Shown: positions 1-15,100 of the stretch, piece by piece
Layout: every line of letters begins with the position of its first letter
Numbering within the stretch: the stretch's first letter is position 1
Source: Talpa occidentalis
Taxonomy: Eukaryota > Chordata > Mammalia > Eulipotyphla > Talpidae
Length of the DNA: 64,000 bases
Direction of reading: 5' to 3'
Assembly (NCBI RefSeq): GCF_014898055.3
Contig: NW_023601212.1
Location: 55,354,329-55,418,328 of the forward strand
The notes under the pieces: model-generated
What the model saw: only the letters and a program-made list of their open reading frames with translations
What the model was told of the DNA's origin: nothing
Databases searched by the model: none
Translations under genes and position numbers: made by a program

Positions 1-33
1 ATACTTCTGCAGCTCACCACATACTGTCATTAC

Positions 34-115
34 CTGGGATAGCTGTCACGGTAGATGAGGGTAGGAGCGAACAAGAAGTACAAGTACTGGTTGACTGTGG
101 GTACTGGAACAGTAC
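34..115 (-). CDS. SOAT1: SOAT1 exon 9 (coding, last exon in window)
   Basis: 82 nt, residues 287-313 plus two bases of codon 314. It reads [20 protein letters not shown] and onward through IYRDSYPR, a highly conserved SOAT1 stretch. The acceptor is a pyrimidine-rich run ending in ccag, and the donor is CAG/gtaatg. The reading frame must continue into an exon left of position 1. Confidence 0.95.
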
Positions 116-3100
116 CTGGAAAAGAAAAGCTATGCTTAGCATCAGGGGTGTCTAATTTATGTCAGCAAAACTAAATGGGGAAGATAAAGAAGCACAAAAT
201 AGGGAAGAATAAGAAACTACCTCGTTTATTTAGCTCATGCTACTTCTTCCTGATATCCCAAAGAGACTTCTTAGTCTTACATTAATTGAAAATTATCAAT
301 TCCTCTAAACTAAGCTATTCCTAAAAAGATTAGGCTCACAGGTGTGTAAGATGTCTATTAATAGTTCATAAAAATAACAGATGAGCCTGATCATCAATGT
401 ATTAAAATTCTAAGTACAGGGCCTCCCCTGGTGGCGCAGGCGGTTGAGAGCCATGCTGTGAAGCTGTCGCAGCCTCTGCAGTGCCGGTTTGATCCCGGCC
501 AACTGGCAAGGGTCCCACATGGCACAGCAGACCTCTCCTGTTGCGCCCGCTGCTCTCCTCAGCAGTGTATTTCGTCAGTCTGCCTGTTCTGTTCCCCACT
601 CTATCTCTGGTGAATCCTCTCACCCTCCTGCACATCTGGCCTGTACCCCAGTTCTTATATAAATAAATAAATAAATCTTTTAAAAAATAAAATAAAAAAA
701 AGAATGAGTATTTTTAAAAAAATTCTAAGTACAAAAGCAAAATAAAAATAAGATTGTCTTCCAAATCAATGCAGGTCCTATATATATAGAATTGAACATA
801 ATATCTACATAATACATCATCCAGGAAACACCAATGGTTGAAATACCCTATTGATAATAATCCTTTGACCTAATGGAATTACATACTTGATTTCTCTTTA
901 GTTGCAGCTAGTACACGAGGCACATTCTCTCTGACAAAAGAATGGGCCTTCATTATGAAACGAATCTGCAAAGGGAGGGGAAAAGAAGATGAATTTTCTG
1001 TTATTATCTTTTCTCCTATAGGAAACCCCAGAACAGCACTAGATTATAGTCACACACAGAATTTCTTAATTTGCATATACCAAGTACACTTTTATGCAAT
1101 AAAACCAATGAAAAACCAACTCTAAAGATAGACAATGTTCTGCAGCACCTAACAGCACTATTTCAGGTACATATAAGGGATTAAAATTCTGTTGAAAAAG
1201 CCTCCTGAACAGTCCTTTCCATTAGTCAAATAGCACATTATAGGACAGCCAACAATGTCAGAGAAGTCTGAAGGGTGTATAAACAAATTTAAATAGATCC
1301 TTTCTTTTTATGAAAAAGCTTGCATGGCAAAACAATGAATCTGATACTTTTAAAGTGGAATTTTATATTTTCTAATTTGGATGCATTTTATAAAAAATTG
1401 CTCATAACAAAATTCATATTACTCTGAACAGTACAATAATTTCAGTTACCAAGAACTGAAGACCACTGAAGTTAGAACAAATTTTAAGAGAAGAGATAGT
1501 CAAGTTTAACACTTTAACTTTACAGATAATGGCATGATATGAAAATTTATCCAACTAATCCAACAAAATGACAGTATTTTGTTATTGCTATTATATTATT
1601 ATTTTAACCAAGTAGAACATAATTTACCTGCTCAAAATCTTACCTGTTCCAGTATAACAAGGAACCGGGAAGCTGGAAAGAGTTTATATGCTAGCAAAAC
1701 ATATGCTGGTCCAAAACCTAGAATTCCAATCTGGAAGACCATGAAAAGCAGGCCATGGATGAAAGAATGGATCACTGGATGAGAACTCCTACTGTAGCGT
1801 CTGGCCCAATGTTGAAAGAGGAAATAGGGAATTGAAAGTGTAGACAAGAACATGGCCCACCATATCCAGATAGCAATATTAAGTCTGCCAAAAGCATAAG
1901 CCATAACATTGAACTCTAGTACCAGCCTGAGAAGAAAAAGCAGAGAAAAAACACATAAAAGTGAATTTTAATATACACTGATTTATATAATTATAATTAA
2001 TTAAAAACTTTCAGACCCAAAACTTTCAACCTTAAGAAACAAAACATGAATATCTTGAGATCACAGATCTAAGAGTTGTGCTAGACAGAGAACTGCTTCT
2101 AAGCCTCTGCTTCACTGAAAGTGATTTTTCTAAAAGCCCTAAGATAATACAGTTTTTACAATATAAGATACCTGAGATAACGTAAAATAAGACTTTGAAC
2201 TTCTCTAAGATTTGATTCTCACAATAAATTTAAACTCCAAAATATTCTATGATAAACATTTAAATTATTCAAATAGTTATCAGAGTCATGGACAAGATAC
2301 GATTTATCATAACAAAATAGATACAATGAAAAAATCTAATACACTACTATATCACCTCAAATTAAGCAAATAATTCAACGTATAATTATCACACTGTCAT
2401 TTGTAAAGTTATAATTTTCTTCTTATATTAAAGAGATCACATTTAGCAAAAGTTAAATTCAATTAAGCTACTTATTTTTATTTTTCATAATTATATTAAT
2501 TTCCTTACATTGTTACTCATTTTTGTACAATATTTGATTTCCAAGTAGAACTTCATACTCAAATTAACTTCTTTGAGATTTTCTGAAGCAAATTTAATCA
2601 AATCACCCTTGACCCAAATTTAAATAGGATGGGAACCACCAACATCTCATGCAACAACTAACCAAACACCCTCTTTCTTATTTACCTTCCTTCATCAATA
2701 TAATCTACCGCAAGTGTGCTGAGGATAAAGAGAATGAGGAGGGCAATAAACATGTGATAAATTGTTCTGATGTGGTCCACCTCAAACAGCTCACTGTAAA
2801 TGTAATTCAAAAAGATAAAATTAATAATCTATATTTAATTTTAAACACCATCTAGTAAAGATGTTAATGCATCCTCCAAACACACTTCAGACAATCACAG
2901 AACATTCAACACCTGAGCCTAGGACAAAGCTCTTTCCAATAATGTGATACTGCTGAATAGAAAACAGCACAGATACAGCAAACCCTTAAATGGTGTTCGT
3001 CTTGAACACCTACCTCCTAAAAGCGAGCAGCAGTTGTTATTCTAAGTAAGCAAAAAATCTTTTATCAAAAACAGTGAACACAGAAACCAGTTCAAATGCT

Positions 3101-6100
3101 AAGATGTTTTTCTCATTCTATTGTTACATTCCACTCTCTATTATCTGACTAATATATAGAGTACCATGTATTCCTAAGACGTTAAGATTCACAAGTACTC
3201 CCATCTCTACAAGGCTAATAAGGGTGATAACCAACTACCACCCTACACTTCTATGAACAACCATTTACAAAAGTTTTACTTTACCCTATCCCTCACTGAT
3301 CTTTGTACTTGAGTCAGACTTGGCTACTTTTTCTAAATAAGTAATTTTATATCTGAGTAAAAAGTGTCTTAGTTTAGTTTTTTAAAAGAGATATGGCAGG
3401 TTTATTAGGAAAAGTAGAAAAAGAAAAGCACCTGCATAGTCACAAGTGGGCAGGAGAGCGGCCTCTTTAAAGTGTTTATTTATTTTAATTTTTTTTAGAT
3501 TTATTTTTATTTATTTATGCATACAAGAACTGGGGTGGAGGCCAGAGGAGTTGGGAAGGGAGGCGTGAGAAGATTCATCAGAGACAGAGCAAGGAACAGA
3601 ACAGAAACATAACAGTGTACTCAAATACACTGCTAAGGGGAGCTGTGGGAGAGACAGGAGAGGTCCGCTGCGCCATGTGCATTAGCTTCCCTGGCAGGGG
3701 ACAGAAGTCAGGCCATAGCAGCAATAGCATGCTAGCACCCTCTTTGAAGTGTTTTAAAGTCTAGGGCCTCCCCGGTGGCGCGGGGGAGGGTAGGGGTCCC
3801 ACATGGCGCGCAGACCTCTCCTGCGGCCAGCTGCTCCCCTCAGCAGTGTACTTTGTTGGTTTGCCTGTTCTGCTTTCCGCTCTGGCTCTAGTGAATTCTC
3901 TCACCCTCCTGCGTTTCTGATTATACCCAGTGCTTGTATAATAAATAAAATAAATCTTTAAAAAAAATAGTCTATTTTAATTTTCCCCAACTCCCCCATC
4001 ACTAAAATCTTAATTATAATGTCCAAAATAATAGTTTTATTTTCCCTTTTTATGTGAAAGGCCTGCATTTCTACTATATATAAATTTTAAAAGATAAGTT
4101 TCTTCTAACAGTGTAGGAAAAACACTCAAATATTTTAAATTACATATCAGAAAACTCTGGCTTTCTCAAACTTTAGTATATACAAAACAGACTTTTAGAA
4201 AGGGAAATTTGATAACCATAAGATGATTTTTAAAATGAGCATATTAGCAGGAATACTCTAATAAAATACCAACTCAGCATTGCAAAAGTAATATCCATTA
4301 CTAATCCAAAGTACCTTTGATTTTCAGTTCACAAATAAAGCCACTACAATTAACTTACACTAATTTTTTTCCCTGAAATACACCCAATCAGGGTTCTAAA
4401 ATAAATCTGAGAAAACTATCACTTCTCTTAGCTGGCTAAAAAGAAAAATAATCCGTATATAAAGAAGGCAGCAACACCAAAATTCTCTTGAAGTGATTTG
4501 CCTATTAGAATCTAGCTCTCTGCATAATCAGTTATCTAAAGGAGTTTATCAGAGGACAGATAACCATTCCTATTGCAACTCCTACTTTGAAACTACATAC
4601 AGAACCAGAGAATAATCTGAAAGGAGCAGAAGACAGCAAATGCACAAAAAGTAGTCTCAAAACTAATGATTTATAGGAATACAGAACTTGTTAAACATTC
4701 ATAGGTTGAGCAGTGGTTCCATCAATCAAATTTATTTTATATTTATTTATTTTTAACTCAAGCTAATAATTAACAAAACCAAAATAAAATACTCACTCTA
4801 AAAGAGATCGTCTTGTAATAAATATCTTTCCTTGTTCTGGAGGTGCTCTCAGATCTCTGGGAGAAGCAAAAAAATAAAAAAAATAAGTACTTAAAGTGCT
4901 ATAAGAAATTTAAACCTAAGGATAAAAGAACATTAACAACCACAACATGTAACGTTAATTTTTTTAAAGATTTATTTATTTATGCATACAAGAACTGGGC
5001 TACAGGCCAGAGGTACGAGGAGTGAGAAGATTCAGAGACAAAGTGGAGAACAAAACAGGCAGATTGACTGAAATACCCTGCTGAGGGGAACAGTGGGCAA
5101 AACAGTAGAGAGCTGCTGTGCTATGTGGGTCAGCTCCTGGCTGGGGATTGAACTTGTGCTGCAGTTCAGCTTCATAGTGCTGAGGCTTAATCCCCTGGGC
5201 CAGCAGGGAGGCCCCTGTAACATTAATTGTCTTCTCACTGTGACACAGGTATACTGAAGGGTTTTTATATCTTATCTCAATCCTTCTGAACAATGCTGAT
5301 GTGGCACATGCACATCTGGTTAGAACGGAAGAGATGGCGGCACACCAAATCTGAGAAGCACTCAAAAGGGCCCTGTAGCTCAGCCTCTACGCACATGCAT
5401 TACAGACATCAGTAGGGTCAGGGACAGGCCTCCAGCTACACTTTACTCCAGTTAACAAACTGTATTATTGGTCTATCCTCCAAAACTGCACTAATGTTTC
5501 AGATACCCTCCTAATGGGTCAACAGACTTCCACAATCCCCCACACAGCCTCTGAGTCTTAAAGGTTGCCTCCCTTATTATAAATTTCAAATTTTATAAAT
5601 AATTTTAAAAATTATAAATTTCGTAAAGATCAAATATTAACATGTAACATTTATCACATTTTTTAGAGCTTTTTGCAGTACCACCAGTACTTTGGCTGAC
5701 TATTTCTGGTCAAAACTGTCCAGAAGAACAGGACACTGACAGAGAGCACGAGGCATAAAATTAAGGAGAGCAGAGTGGCAAATTAGCACACTTGGCCTTT
5801 GATTGCCTTCCTCTACTGTTCTAGATGGCCAACCAGTTAAAATCGATATACTAATCATAAAATTACAAGTATATATAAAATACAAGAGAGAGACAAGACT
5901 AATGATGTGGTACAGAACATGGGCCCTGGATTCTAGGTTCAATTCCTGCTATATTATGTTGGATATTTACCAGCTTTGTGCTTCAGTTTCCCAATCTGTA
6001 ACAATATTGACTTCCTTTGGTCATTTTTTTTTTTCCATTGTGTTATTTTTTGTTATTGTTGAGTTAATGCTGGCTTACATACAAGCCGTGTATGTTTAGG

Positions 6101-9100
6101 AGGTACATGTTCATATTGTTTCCATTTAAACGCAGAGTACTCCAGTACTTTACATAGTATTGATTCGACTGTTTTATTGGTCAGATATGCATATTTGTTA
6201 CAATCTACATAAAGAAGGCCACCCTTCAAGAAATTAAGTAATTTGCCTAGGGTAACACAAGGCTACTAAAAAATGGTGCTAGGGTGTGAGTTTAGACATT
6301 TTACTGCAATCCACATTCTGGTCATCTATACCATAAATGTTTGCATTAAAAATTTAATTCTCATACTTACTTAGCTCTATGGTTTTTCTCTCCTTCAAGA
6401 ACTGAAAAGCTTGTGAGAGCACACCCACCATTATCTAATGATGTTGATTTTTCAATGAGATTGGTCACAAAATCATCAAAGTGATTGCCAACTTCCTTCA
6501 TAAAATATGGCTTCAATTCCTAGAGGTAAGTGAAAAAACATTAGGAACAAACACATACTTGTGGATTATGAACATTTTTTAAAGGGTTCCTTTAAACAGA
6601 GCTAAATTAAACAAAATCCATATTAAGTGTGTGCAAAGGAGTAAAAAGAGAAAAACAAACTTGATAGTTGACCTGCAGTTTCAGAAATGGCTACTGAAAA
6701 ACAACAGAATGATTTGGGTATTGTTAAAAATCTATAGTCTGGGGCCTCCCTGGTGACACAAGGGGTTAAGCACAGCACTGTGAAGCTATTCACAGCCACT
6801 GCAACACAAGTTCGATCCCTGGCCAGGGAGGGACCCACATGGCACAGCAGGCCAGGGAGGTGACACACATGGCACTGCTCTTCTCAGCAGTATACTTCAG
6901 TCAGTCTGCTATTCTGTTCCCCACTCTGTCTCTGGTGAGTCCTCTTACCCCCCACATATCTGACCTATATCCCAGTTCTTGTGTGCACAAATAAATAAAT
7001 CCTTAAAAAAAAATCTATACCCTTCTGTGCAATAATCAAAGTATTCAGCTACTTCTACAAATGATGTAAAAAAAAAAAAAACAGAGCATAAGTGATTAAA
7101 ATACGACTATTTTCTCTTCAAATTTTTATCTAGAAAACAAACGAATTTATATATCACCATTATATAAATTTAAGTCCCTTCCTTCTCAAGCAATCCCTTC
7201 ATCCCCACGTTCCCTCTGTTTGTATTTTGGATCGTGTCATTTCTGTATGACACCAACATTTACATGATGTTTATTCCTACCTCTATAGCTATGTATTTAT
7301 CTAATTATAATACCACACTTCATAAGGCTATTATGTACTACTCCACACTACTTTTTTTTCCATACTATTTTTACCATCTTAAAACTTACACATCCATGAA
7401 TTTTGAAAAGTAGGAAGTAAACAAGTATTTATTCAGATTACAATTACTGTGGATGCTCAAATTATAAATGTGGGTATTTTTTTAATTGACAGGACTCACC
7501 TACATTAAGGAGAACAATGTATTATTTACTGATATTTCAAGGAAATGATTCTTTTTGTCTTCTAATTAAATTATTTAAGTTGAATTAAAATTATTAAAAT
7601 TATTAAATTATTTAATTAAAATGTGTGAAGTAGCATTTTTCTAGGTTTTATTATGCAAAGAGTTTGGCCAAGTTCTTTAAAAATAAAGCTTGGGGCCTCC
7701 CCTGGTGGCGCAGGCGGTTGCTGTCCGCAGCCTCTGCAGCACCGGTTAGATCCCGGCCAGCCGGCAGGGTCCCACATAAGAAGCAGACCTCTCCTTCCTC
7801 GCCCGCTGCTCCCCTCGGCAGTGCATTTCATCAGTCTGCCTGTTCTGCTCCCCACTCTGTCTCTGGTGAATCCTCTCACCCTCCCGCACATCTGGTCTGT
7901 ACCCCGGTTCTTGTATAAATAAATCTTTAAAAAAAAATAAAAATAAAACTTAATAATATCAACATACCTAACTGAACTATATGAAGGCTTTTCAAACTGC
8001 TGTCTCTCAGAGTTCCCATATGTCTTGTAGGTCCTGGACAATGAGACTATACTAAGATCCTAGCTTTCACAAGATAGCAGATGAAGTGGAAAATACAAGA
8101 TGTACCCATAAAACCAAAACATGGTAGACCACCTAAAAGGATCACCTGAACAATACAACCATCAATGAAAGCTCAAAGAACATATAAGCACTTAAACAAA
8201 ATAGTAAACAGAGCAAGCAAGGATGAGAATGCAACTGGGTGATCCCCAGAAGAAGGGGCAGTTCCAGGTTCCCTGCCCCACCCAAGGGAGGGAGAAGCTG
8301 AGCAGGGAGAACAAGCTGGAGAAGAGACCAAACAAAGAAAGGAAGAAAGATGGAAATCAAGACAGAGACCTGGAGGAGGCACATGGAGCAGAGAGACATG
8401 TGAAGAAACTGCGCTTGCTTCTTGGTCTTGGATTGCTTGAAACAGATGTGGGTGAGAGACCCGTGCAGAGGTTAACAATGGCAGCTTTTGTCTTGATTTT
8501 GCTCCTTTTGTCCCAGATGTGTTGGGCCCCTTCTGTCCCTTTCCTATGGGTCCCCACTAAAAGGTGCCTTAGACTTCTGGCAGGCTTTTGGGCCTCAGTG
8601 GCCCTGCTTGGCCGGGCATTTACCCACAAGGAGAGGGGTACTTTGTGTGCTTATTTTGGAGACTATAGTCCTTGTCTTGTCTTTGTTGCACACTAATTGT
8701 ATTAAAAGTCCATTTCCATTAAAGGTCTTACACACTAAAGTAGATCTGTCTTGATATGGTAGATGGCAGAAACTATTTAAAGCAGGCAGGCTTGGGGGTT
8801 CTGGGGTGCCCCTCTCCCTGCCCTGTAACAAGATGATTGAAAACATCTTTTTTGAGCTGGCAATTTAGCTGAAAGCTCAAAGGATCAGTAGGACTTAATA
8901 TCAAATAAAAAGTGGAAGGAGACAACGTGATGAAAAGCAGAGAGGTAGCAAAGTATTAGCCAAAACAGAAAATGTGAACAATTTAGGTTCATTTTAAGGT
9001 CAAAATATAGAAGGTGGATGTTTCTTAGAAAAAAGAATGAAGAGTTTTCATAAACATTTTTTTCATGTTAAAGTCATCTAATACAATTTTATTTAGTTCC

Positions 9101-12100
9101 TTTTACTTGTTTCATTTCAATCACATGCCCACCTTAATTTAGAAAATGTGTAAGTAGATCCATACCCAACCAAAAATAAAATCAAAGAAAGGTGGAACTG
9201 ATCAATTGTGATTTTTTTCCAGTCACAAACATGTTGTCCTGGGGAAAAACACACTAAAAAGAAGAAAGAATTCTTTCATTCTAGTAAGTGCTAGATACAG
9301 TTCTGAGCACTGTTCTAGGCACTGGTTATACAACAATAAACAAAACCAAGTCCCTGTGCCCATGGAACTTCAAATTCAAGTGGGGGCAGACAGGATAAAT
9401 AATATGCCAAATGGTCTTATAATATGGAGAGAAATAAAACAGGGATGAAGACATGGTATTGTGTGTGTGAGGTCAGGGAAAGCCTCCCAGGTTAGATGAC
9501 ATTGAGCAGATTTGAAGAAAGTGAGAGGGCGAGTTAAAGGGTATCTTTAGGAAAAGTACCAGAAAGAAAGAAACATAAATATAAAAATCCCTGAGATAGA
9601 GACACCCTTGGCATGTTTGAGAAATACCAACAAAGTGGGAGGTCAGAGATGAAGCAAAAGAGTGATAAGAGTTAAGGTCAGAAAAGAAAAGGGGGTGGAG
9701 GGATGGGGACTCAACCCTATAAAATCTTAACATTCTGACCCCCAGCTCATTAATCAGTCTATTCAAATCTTACTCAATATTGAAAAAAGCTAGAAACTTA
9801 AGAGGTGGCAAAGGGAGTCAAACCATTTCTTGCAGCTTGCATTCCCAATACTAGGGAACCAGACCCCTTCCCAATTAAATACTGGGCTAAGCAGACCAGA
9901 AGCATGAAAATAAAACATCACTAATGTAACACAAATGTCAGTAAAAGCTGCTAGAATCGGGTCCTAATCCAACTCAAGTTCAACAGAGTAATCAAGTTCT
10001 TATGGCACAAGCTCTGGTGCCTTATCCACTACTTGGCCATATATTTCAAAGCACTTGTAACTTCCAGTCCTGTCATAAGAAAAACAGCAGCAATGTCGTT
10101 ACTCTCACCACCTTATCAATTGTACCCTTTTCTTATCTCCCTCCTCCCACTTTTCCCCACACTCCAAACTCCTGCCTTTTCTTCTTTTCCAGCCAGTTCA
10201 CAAATAAGGGTACCCCTGTTGATCCCTCCTAGCTATCCAATCTCAGGGACCAAACAGATTTTGACGAGTATATACTTCTATTATTCAGCTCCTATGGTGT
10301 GCAACAGGATACACAGAGTCCTGTTCTTATTGAACTCACTGTCTATGGATGAGGAAGGAAATAAATTATGAATGGTGCAGTAAATGCCATGAAGAACGTT
10401 CAGTGTGACAGTACAGAGAAAATAAAAGAAAAATCACAGGCACCTCAATGGTGTGAGGGCTAATAAAAGGCAATAACAGATGGCAAGTCTCCTTGTAACT
10501 TTCTTTCACAACCCCCACCGCTCCCCACTACCACCTATGACCCCAACATCTGACACTTCAGTCAGTGCAGAATACTTCTTCAGTATGCTGAGCCCAAAAA
10601 GCTTCCTATTTTTAATATGATTAATGCATGTCTTCTTTTTCTTTGCACTAAAATTTATATGTTGGAAAAACGGTACATTCAGGAATTCATACTTGAGCCA
10701 GTAAGATACTAAGGAAAAAGATTAAAGATATCTAGTGCTAATACTAATGTAGTAAAGAGAGAAATATGAACTTTCAAGCAGGCAGAGCTGGGTTCAAACT
10801 GTGCCTCCTCCACTTAGGCATCATCTACGAAGTTACTCAACACTTATGTGCAAAACTGAGATGGATAACATCTACCTTGTTAACCTGTTGTGGGAACTTT
10901 TAAAAGCCCCAAAAACAAAACCAAACACACCCTGAAAAACTTGCACAGCACAGTCCTTGAGAGAGTTATCATTCTACAGATTTGTTGCATTAACCTCTCT
11001 CCTCTTAGAGCTAATTTATGAAGGAAAAAACAACAAAGCAATGTACAATAAAAACTGAAACAAGTAAATTTTATCATTTAGTGCTACTACTCTTAAAAGA
11101 TACTTTTGTTTTTTTTTAAGATTTTATTTATTTATGCATACAAGAACTGGGGTTAGGCCAGAGGTGGGGGGGGGGAGGTGAGAGGAGACAGAGTGGGGAA
11201 TAGAACAGGCAAATGTACTAAAATACACCACTGAGGGGAGCAGCTGGTGGGACAGAAGAGGTCTGTTGCGCCATGTGGGTTAGCTCCTTGGCCAGGGATC
11301 AAACTCATGCTGCAGTGGCTGGCGATAGCTTTATAGTGCTGTGTCTTTAACCCCTGAGCGACTAGGGAGGCCTGATACTTTTAATTTAAATCCACTACAT
11401 TCCTCTCATATATAACATTATACTAACTAGATGCCTAATGGGCATTTCTTACAGCCTTTCTCCTCTGTCTCCAAAGAATTAAAGTTAATAGAAGCTACTG
11501 CCACTGGGACACAAGGAAGAACTCTATTGTGGACACAAATTTCCTGAACTTCCTCCTGGTGAAAACACAAGAGTGAATGCTTATTGTGACCACTCCCTTT
11601 TATGAGAAAATACAGAAAAATACAGTGCAAGAAATGTTTCAGTTCTGCTTTCCTCTGACTTCTTCCATAACATGAAACTGTTGTTAACCAGAACTTTAAA
11701 ATGTGATCACAATAAATCTGAATAATGTCTAATGTCAGCTGTCTGGAGTGAACTTTGAAAGTCAAAGGCTTTCTAATTTGCTTATCGCCTCATTCTCGTG
11801 TCTACTAATATTACTTCCATTGAGCCCATGGACATGATTGTCCCAACATGATGACCATGAATGGAAGGAAGGACAAACAGAAGAAAGGAGGCAGGTAGTT
11901 AACTAGAAAGAAGAAATGGAGGGTATTTAGATAATTTATTAAGCAGAATCACTAATATTTCAAAGCTCAAAGAAAAGTCCTACTTTAAAAAAGAGCTGAA
12001 TCAGATAGCCTGTAAGAGTCCAGGAACAGGAAATAACCATGAAGCACATAGGTAATCAGAGATGAAGGCCCTTTATTTTCATTTTAAGGACCACTGGCAG

Positions 12101-15100
12101 CCCATGATGTCTGAAGCTCAAGAGTTTGTAAATATGTTCAGACTTGCATTTTCGAAAGACTACCCTTCTAAAAAGGCTTCCAAGCAGGGGTTACTTTGGA
12201 CTAAATCTTACCATGAGGAAAAAACAAGATCATTTGTGAACAATAAAAATAGCTCTTTCACAGAGGCAAGAAAAGATTAACAAGCAGGCTGAGAAAAACA
12301 AAAGTAAAAATCTGTACTCTGAGTACTGAGTATAAAAAATTGTATCTGACTCCACATGGTCATATTGCTCCTTCATGAATTACTTGCTTCTTTGATTCAC
12401 TGCCTGATTTTGCAGAGAATCTTTTACTCTTACAATGGTGTAAAACCAGAAACATGACCTTTCTGGGCAAAACAAGTAACAATAGAATAGGTAATACAGT
12501 ATTTAGGTCTAACACTAAAATTGACTCCTCAGAGAGGTCTCACCTGACAATTCACTCTAAACTTACTGCATCTTATTCTTTTTCCTGATCGTACTTAATA
12601 CAACTTCAAATACACATATTTCTTTTTCGTTCTTTCTTTCTTTTTTTTGGCTTGATGCCCACTTAGCCACTACCTGACTTTAAATACCATGTTTTTTGTT
12701 TTTTTTTTAATGCTATCCACTGTATGTATACCCAGCACTCACCAAAGCAATTATAGTGGCAAGAATATAGGTGTTAAATGACATTTCCAAACAGCTTTTG
12801 AAATCTACCCCTGGCACCAACTCTCCTACTCGTCACTGCTGGCTTTATTCAATCTCTATTATAAATTAAGAAGTAGATAGTCACTAAAAATATATATATA
12901 TAACATATATATACATGTAAATAAAAATATATTTATATAAATATAAATATAATATATATATTCAATTCTCTTCCCCTAATTTTTTTATAAACTATATCAG
13001 GAAAGGGTCTGAAAATTTCTACTATCATTTATTGTTAGTAACAGCAGTTATTAAGTGAATGACTGCTATATGCTAAATGTGCTAGGGGCTTTTATGTATT
13101 ATTTTTAGTCTTAAAACAATCTTTGGAGTAGACAATATAATTCTTATTTTACATATGGGAGACCTAAGCTTAAACAAGTAATGTGATTTGTCCATGGTCA
13201 TAGAACTTATAAGCAATAGAAGTAGAATCAGAACCCAGGTTTATATAGCCTCAGAGTTGATATTACATTATAGTGCTTGCCACTATATTTTAGCTGAAAT
13301 ATTATCAACATGATTAAGATCTTAACTTTAAAAAAAAAGCAAGACTTTTTAAAAGGTCAGTGATGTACATATAAGCCTGAAAATAGATAATATTGGGTTG
13401 TCAGAAAAGTCATGACGCATTTTTGCTTGAAAAACATAGAACATTTCACGTGAAGACATCAATGTAGAAGAGGCTTACTACAGTTCTAATTGGTATGTTG
13501 CCATAAACTCCTCTGTATTTTAAAACAAAAACACTTGTTTAGAAGCAAGTTTGAACATAACTAAACATAATCATTAATAACAGAAGCCAAAAGCTCAAGA
13601 TAAACCAACAACTAATGAATTTTTAGAGCTCTGAATTACAATCTTTCTTATTTAAAATAAAATCCTAGGCAATTTCCCAATTTAAACTGGATTATAAAAG
13701 TCATAAGATATCAACATTTTAATTTATTTCTATCAGTCTAAACTAAACGGAAACACATTTACCTTAACCTACTGGGAGAGCTACCTCATCTTAGCTATCA
13801 AGAGGGCATATTTTATTTTTTTCTTATTATCTTCACCAATCTTCTTCTCATTTTATTTTTGTCACTGTTAAATGCCAGAAAACAAGAAGTAAAAATACCT
13901 TCTGAGTAATTAAAATAACATCCATATAAATGACAACTGAATGACCACACAAATGACCATTAGAATTTTTTAAATTTTAACACTGAAAAACAAACAAAAT
14001 AATGTATAAAAATATAAGAACACAAATATACATATATTAATTCTGATTTTGCAGGCAATATCTATGAACACACATGTCGGCATGTGTCTATACAGATCTG
14101 TATATATGACTGAAAAAGAATAACAAATTATTGAGAGGAAATAAACCAAAACACATTGTCTCCAAATAGTGGGCATACAGATGGCCAATTTCCTTTTTAT
14201 CGTCCCATAAATTTCCTACCATGAGCCTATACTACTTAAATCAGGGGAGAAACTATGTAAGAAAAATATTCCTTCAATTCTCAGACAATTCTACATAGTA
14301 GTACATTAAAATAAAATCATATGAAACCTTTGGCATATTTTTAATGTATTTTATCTAAGATGCCACTGATTTTTATTTGATACTATGAAAGAAAAAGGCC
14401 ACCAAGTGAATCATACTACATAGCACACAATGCTTTCTTATTTTCAGAGATATTAAAGATAAAACAAATACGCACTTGGGGGTGGGGAAAAGTGAGCAGA
14501 TTATCACAAGGTCTTCAGCTCTAAAATTAATTTTATTAAATTAATTTTAATTAATCTTATTAAATTAATTTTATTCATGCTCTAAAATTAAGCCAGCTTA
14601 CACTGACATCACTTTACAGTTTTCAAAGAGCACCTTTACAATGTCTAATTTAGTTATTGTTCCTCTCTTGATTATTCAATGTTCTCAGCTAGTATAAGGA
14701 AAGAACCCACAACTTCTTCACAGTCCTAGCACTTAACATGATGCCTGATAGACAATGGAACTAAGTATATTTCTGGAACCGAATCACTGAATGTTCCCAA
14801 GAGGGCAACAAGACTAGGTATCTTTTTGCATTTTGAGATGGAATCATAAAAACAATGAACTAATCTTACCAAGGTTTGTCAAAGACTCATACCTCTGCAT
14901 GTGTAAGTAAAACGGGGAAAGTAGAAAGGGTAATAGCAGAAGAATGTAGTCACACTTACATAGCAAAGACTGTAAGATCTGACCAGAAGATTAGGGGCGG
15001 GAAAGTAAAGTAGATACTTGGAGAAGACATGGTTAGTTACCAACTTATCACTCATCACCCCCTGCTTTTGTACTTGAATTCCTTATTTTTCCCTAGACAC

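Noticed and set aside
12886..12964. Possible origin or matrix-attachment region in the AT-rich tract
   Set aside because: Simple TA-rich low complexity. Nothing in the sequence shows a function.
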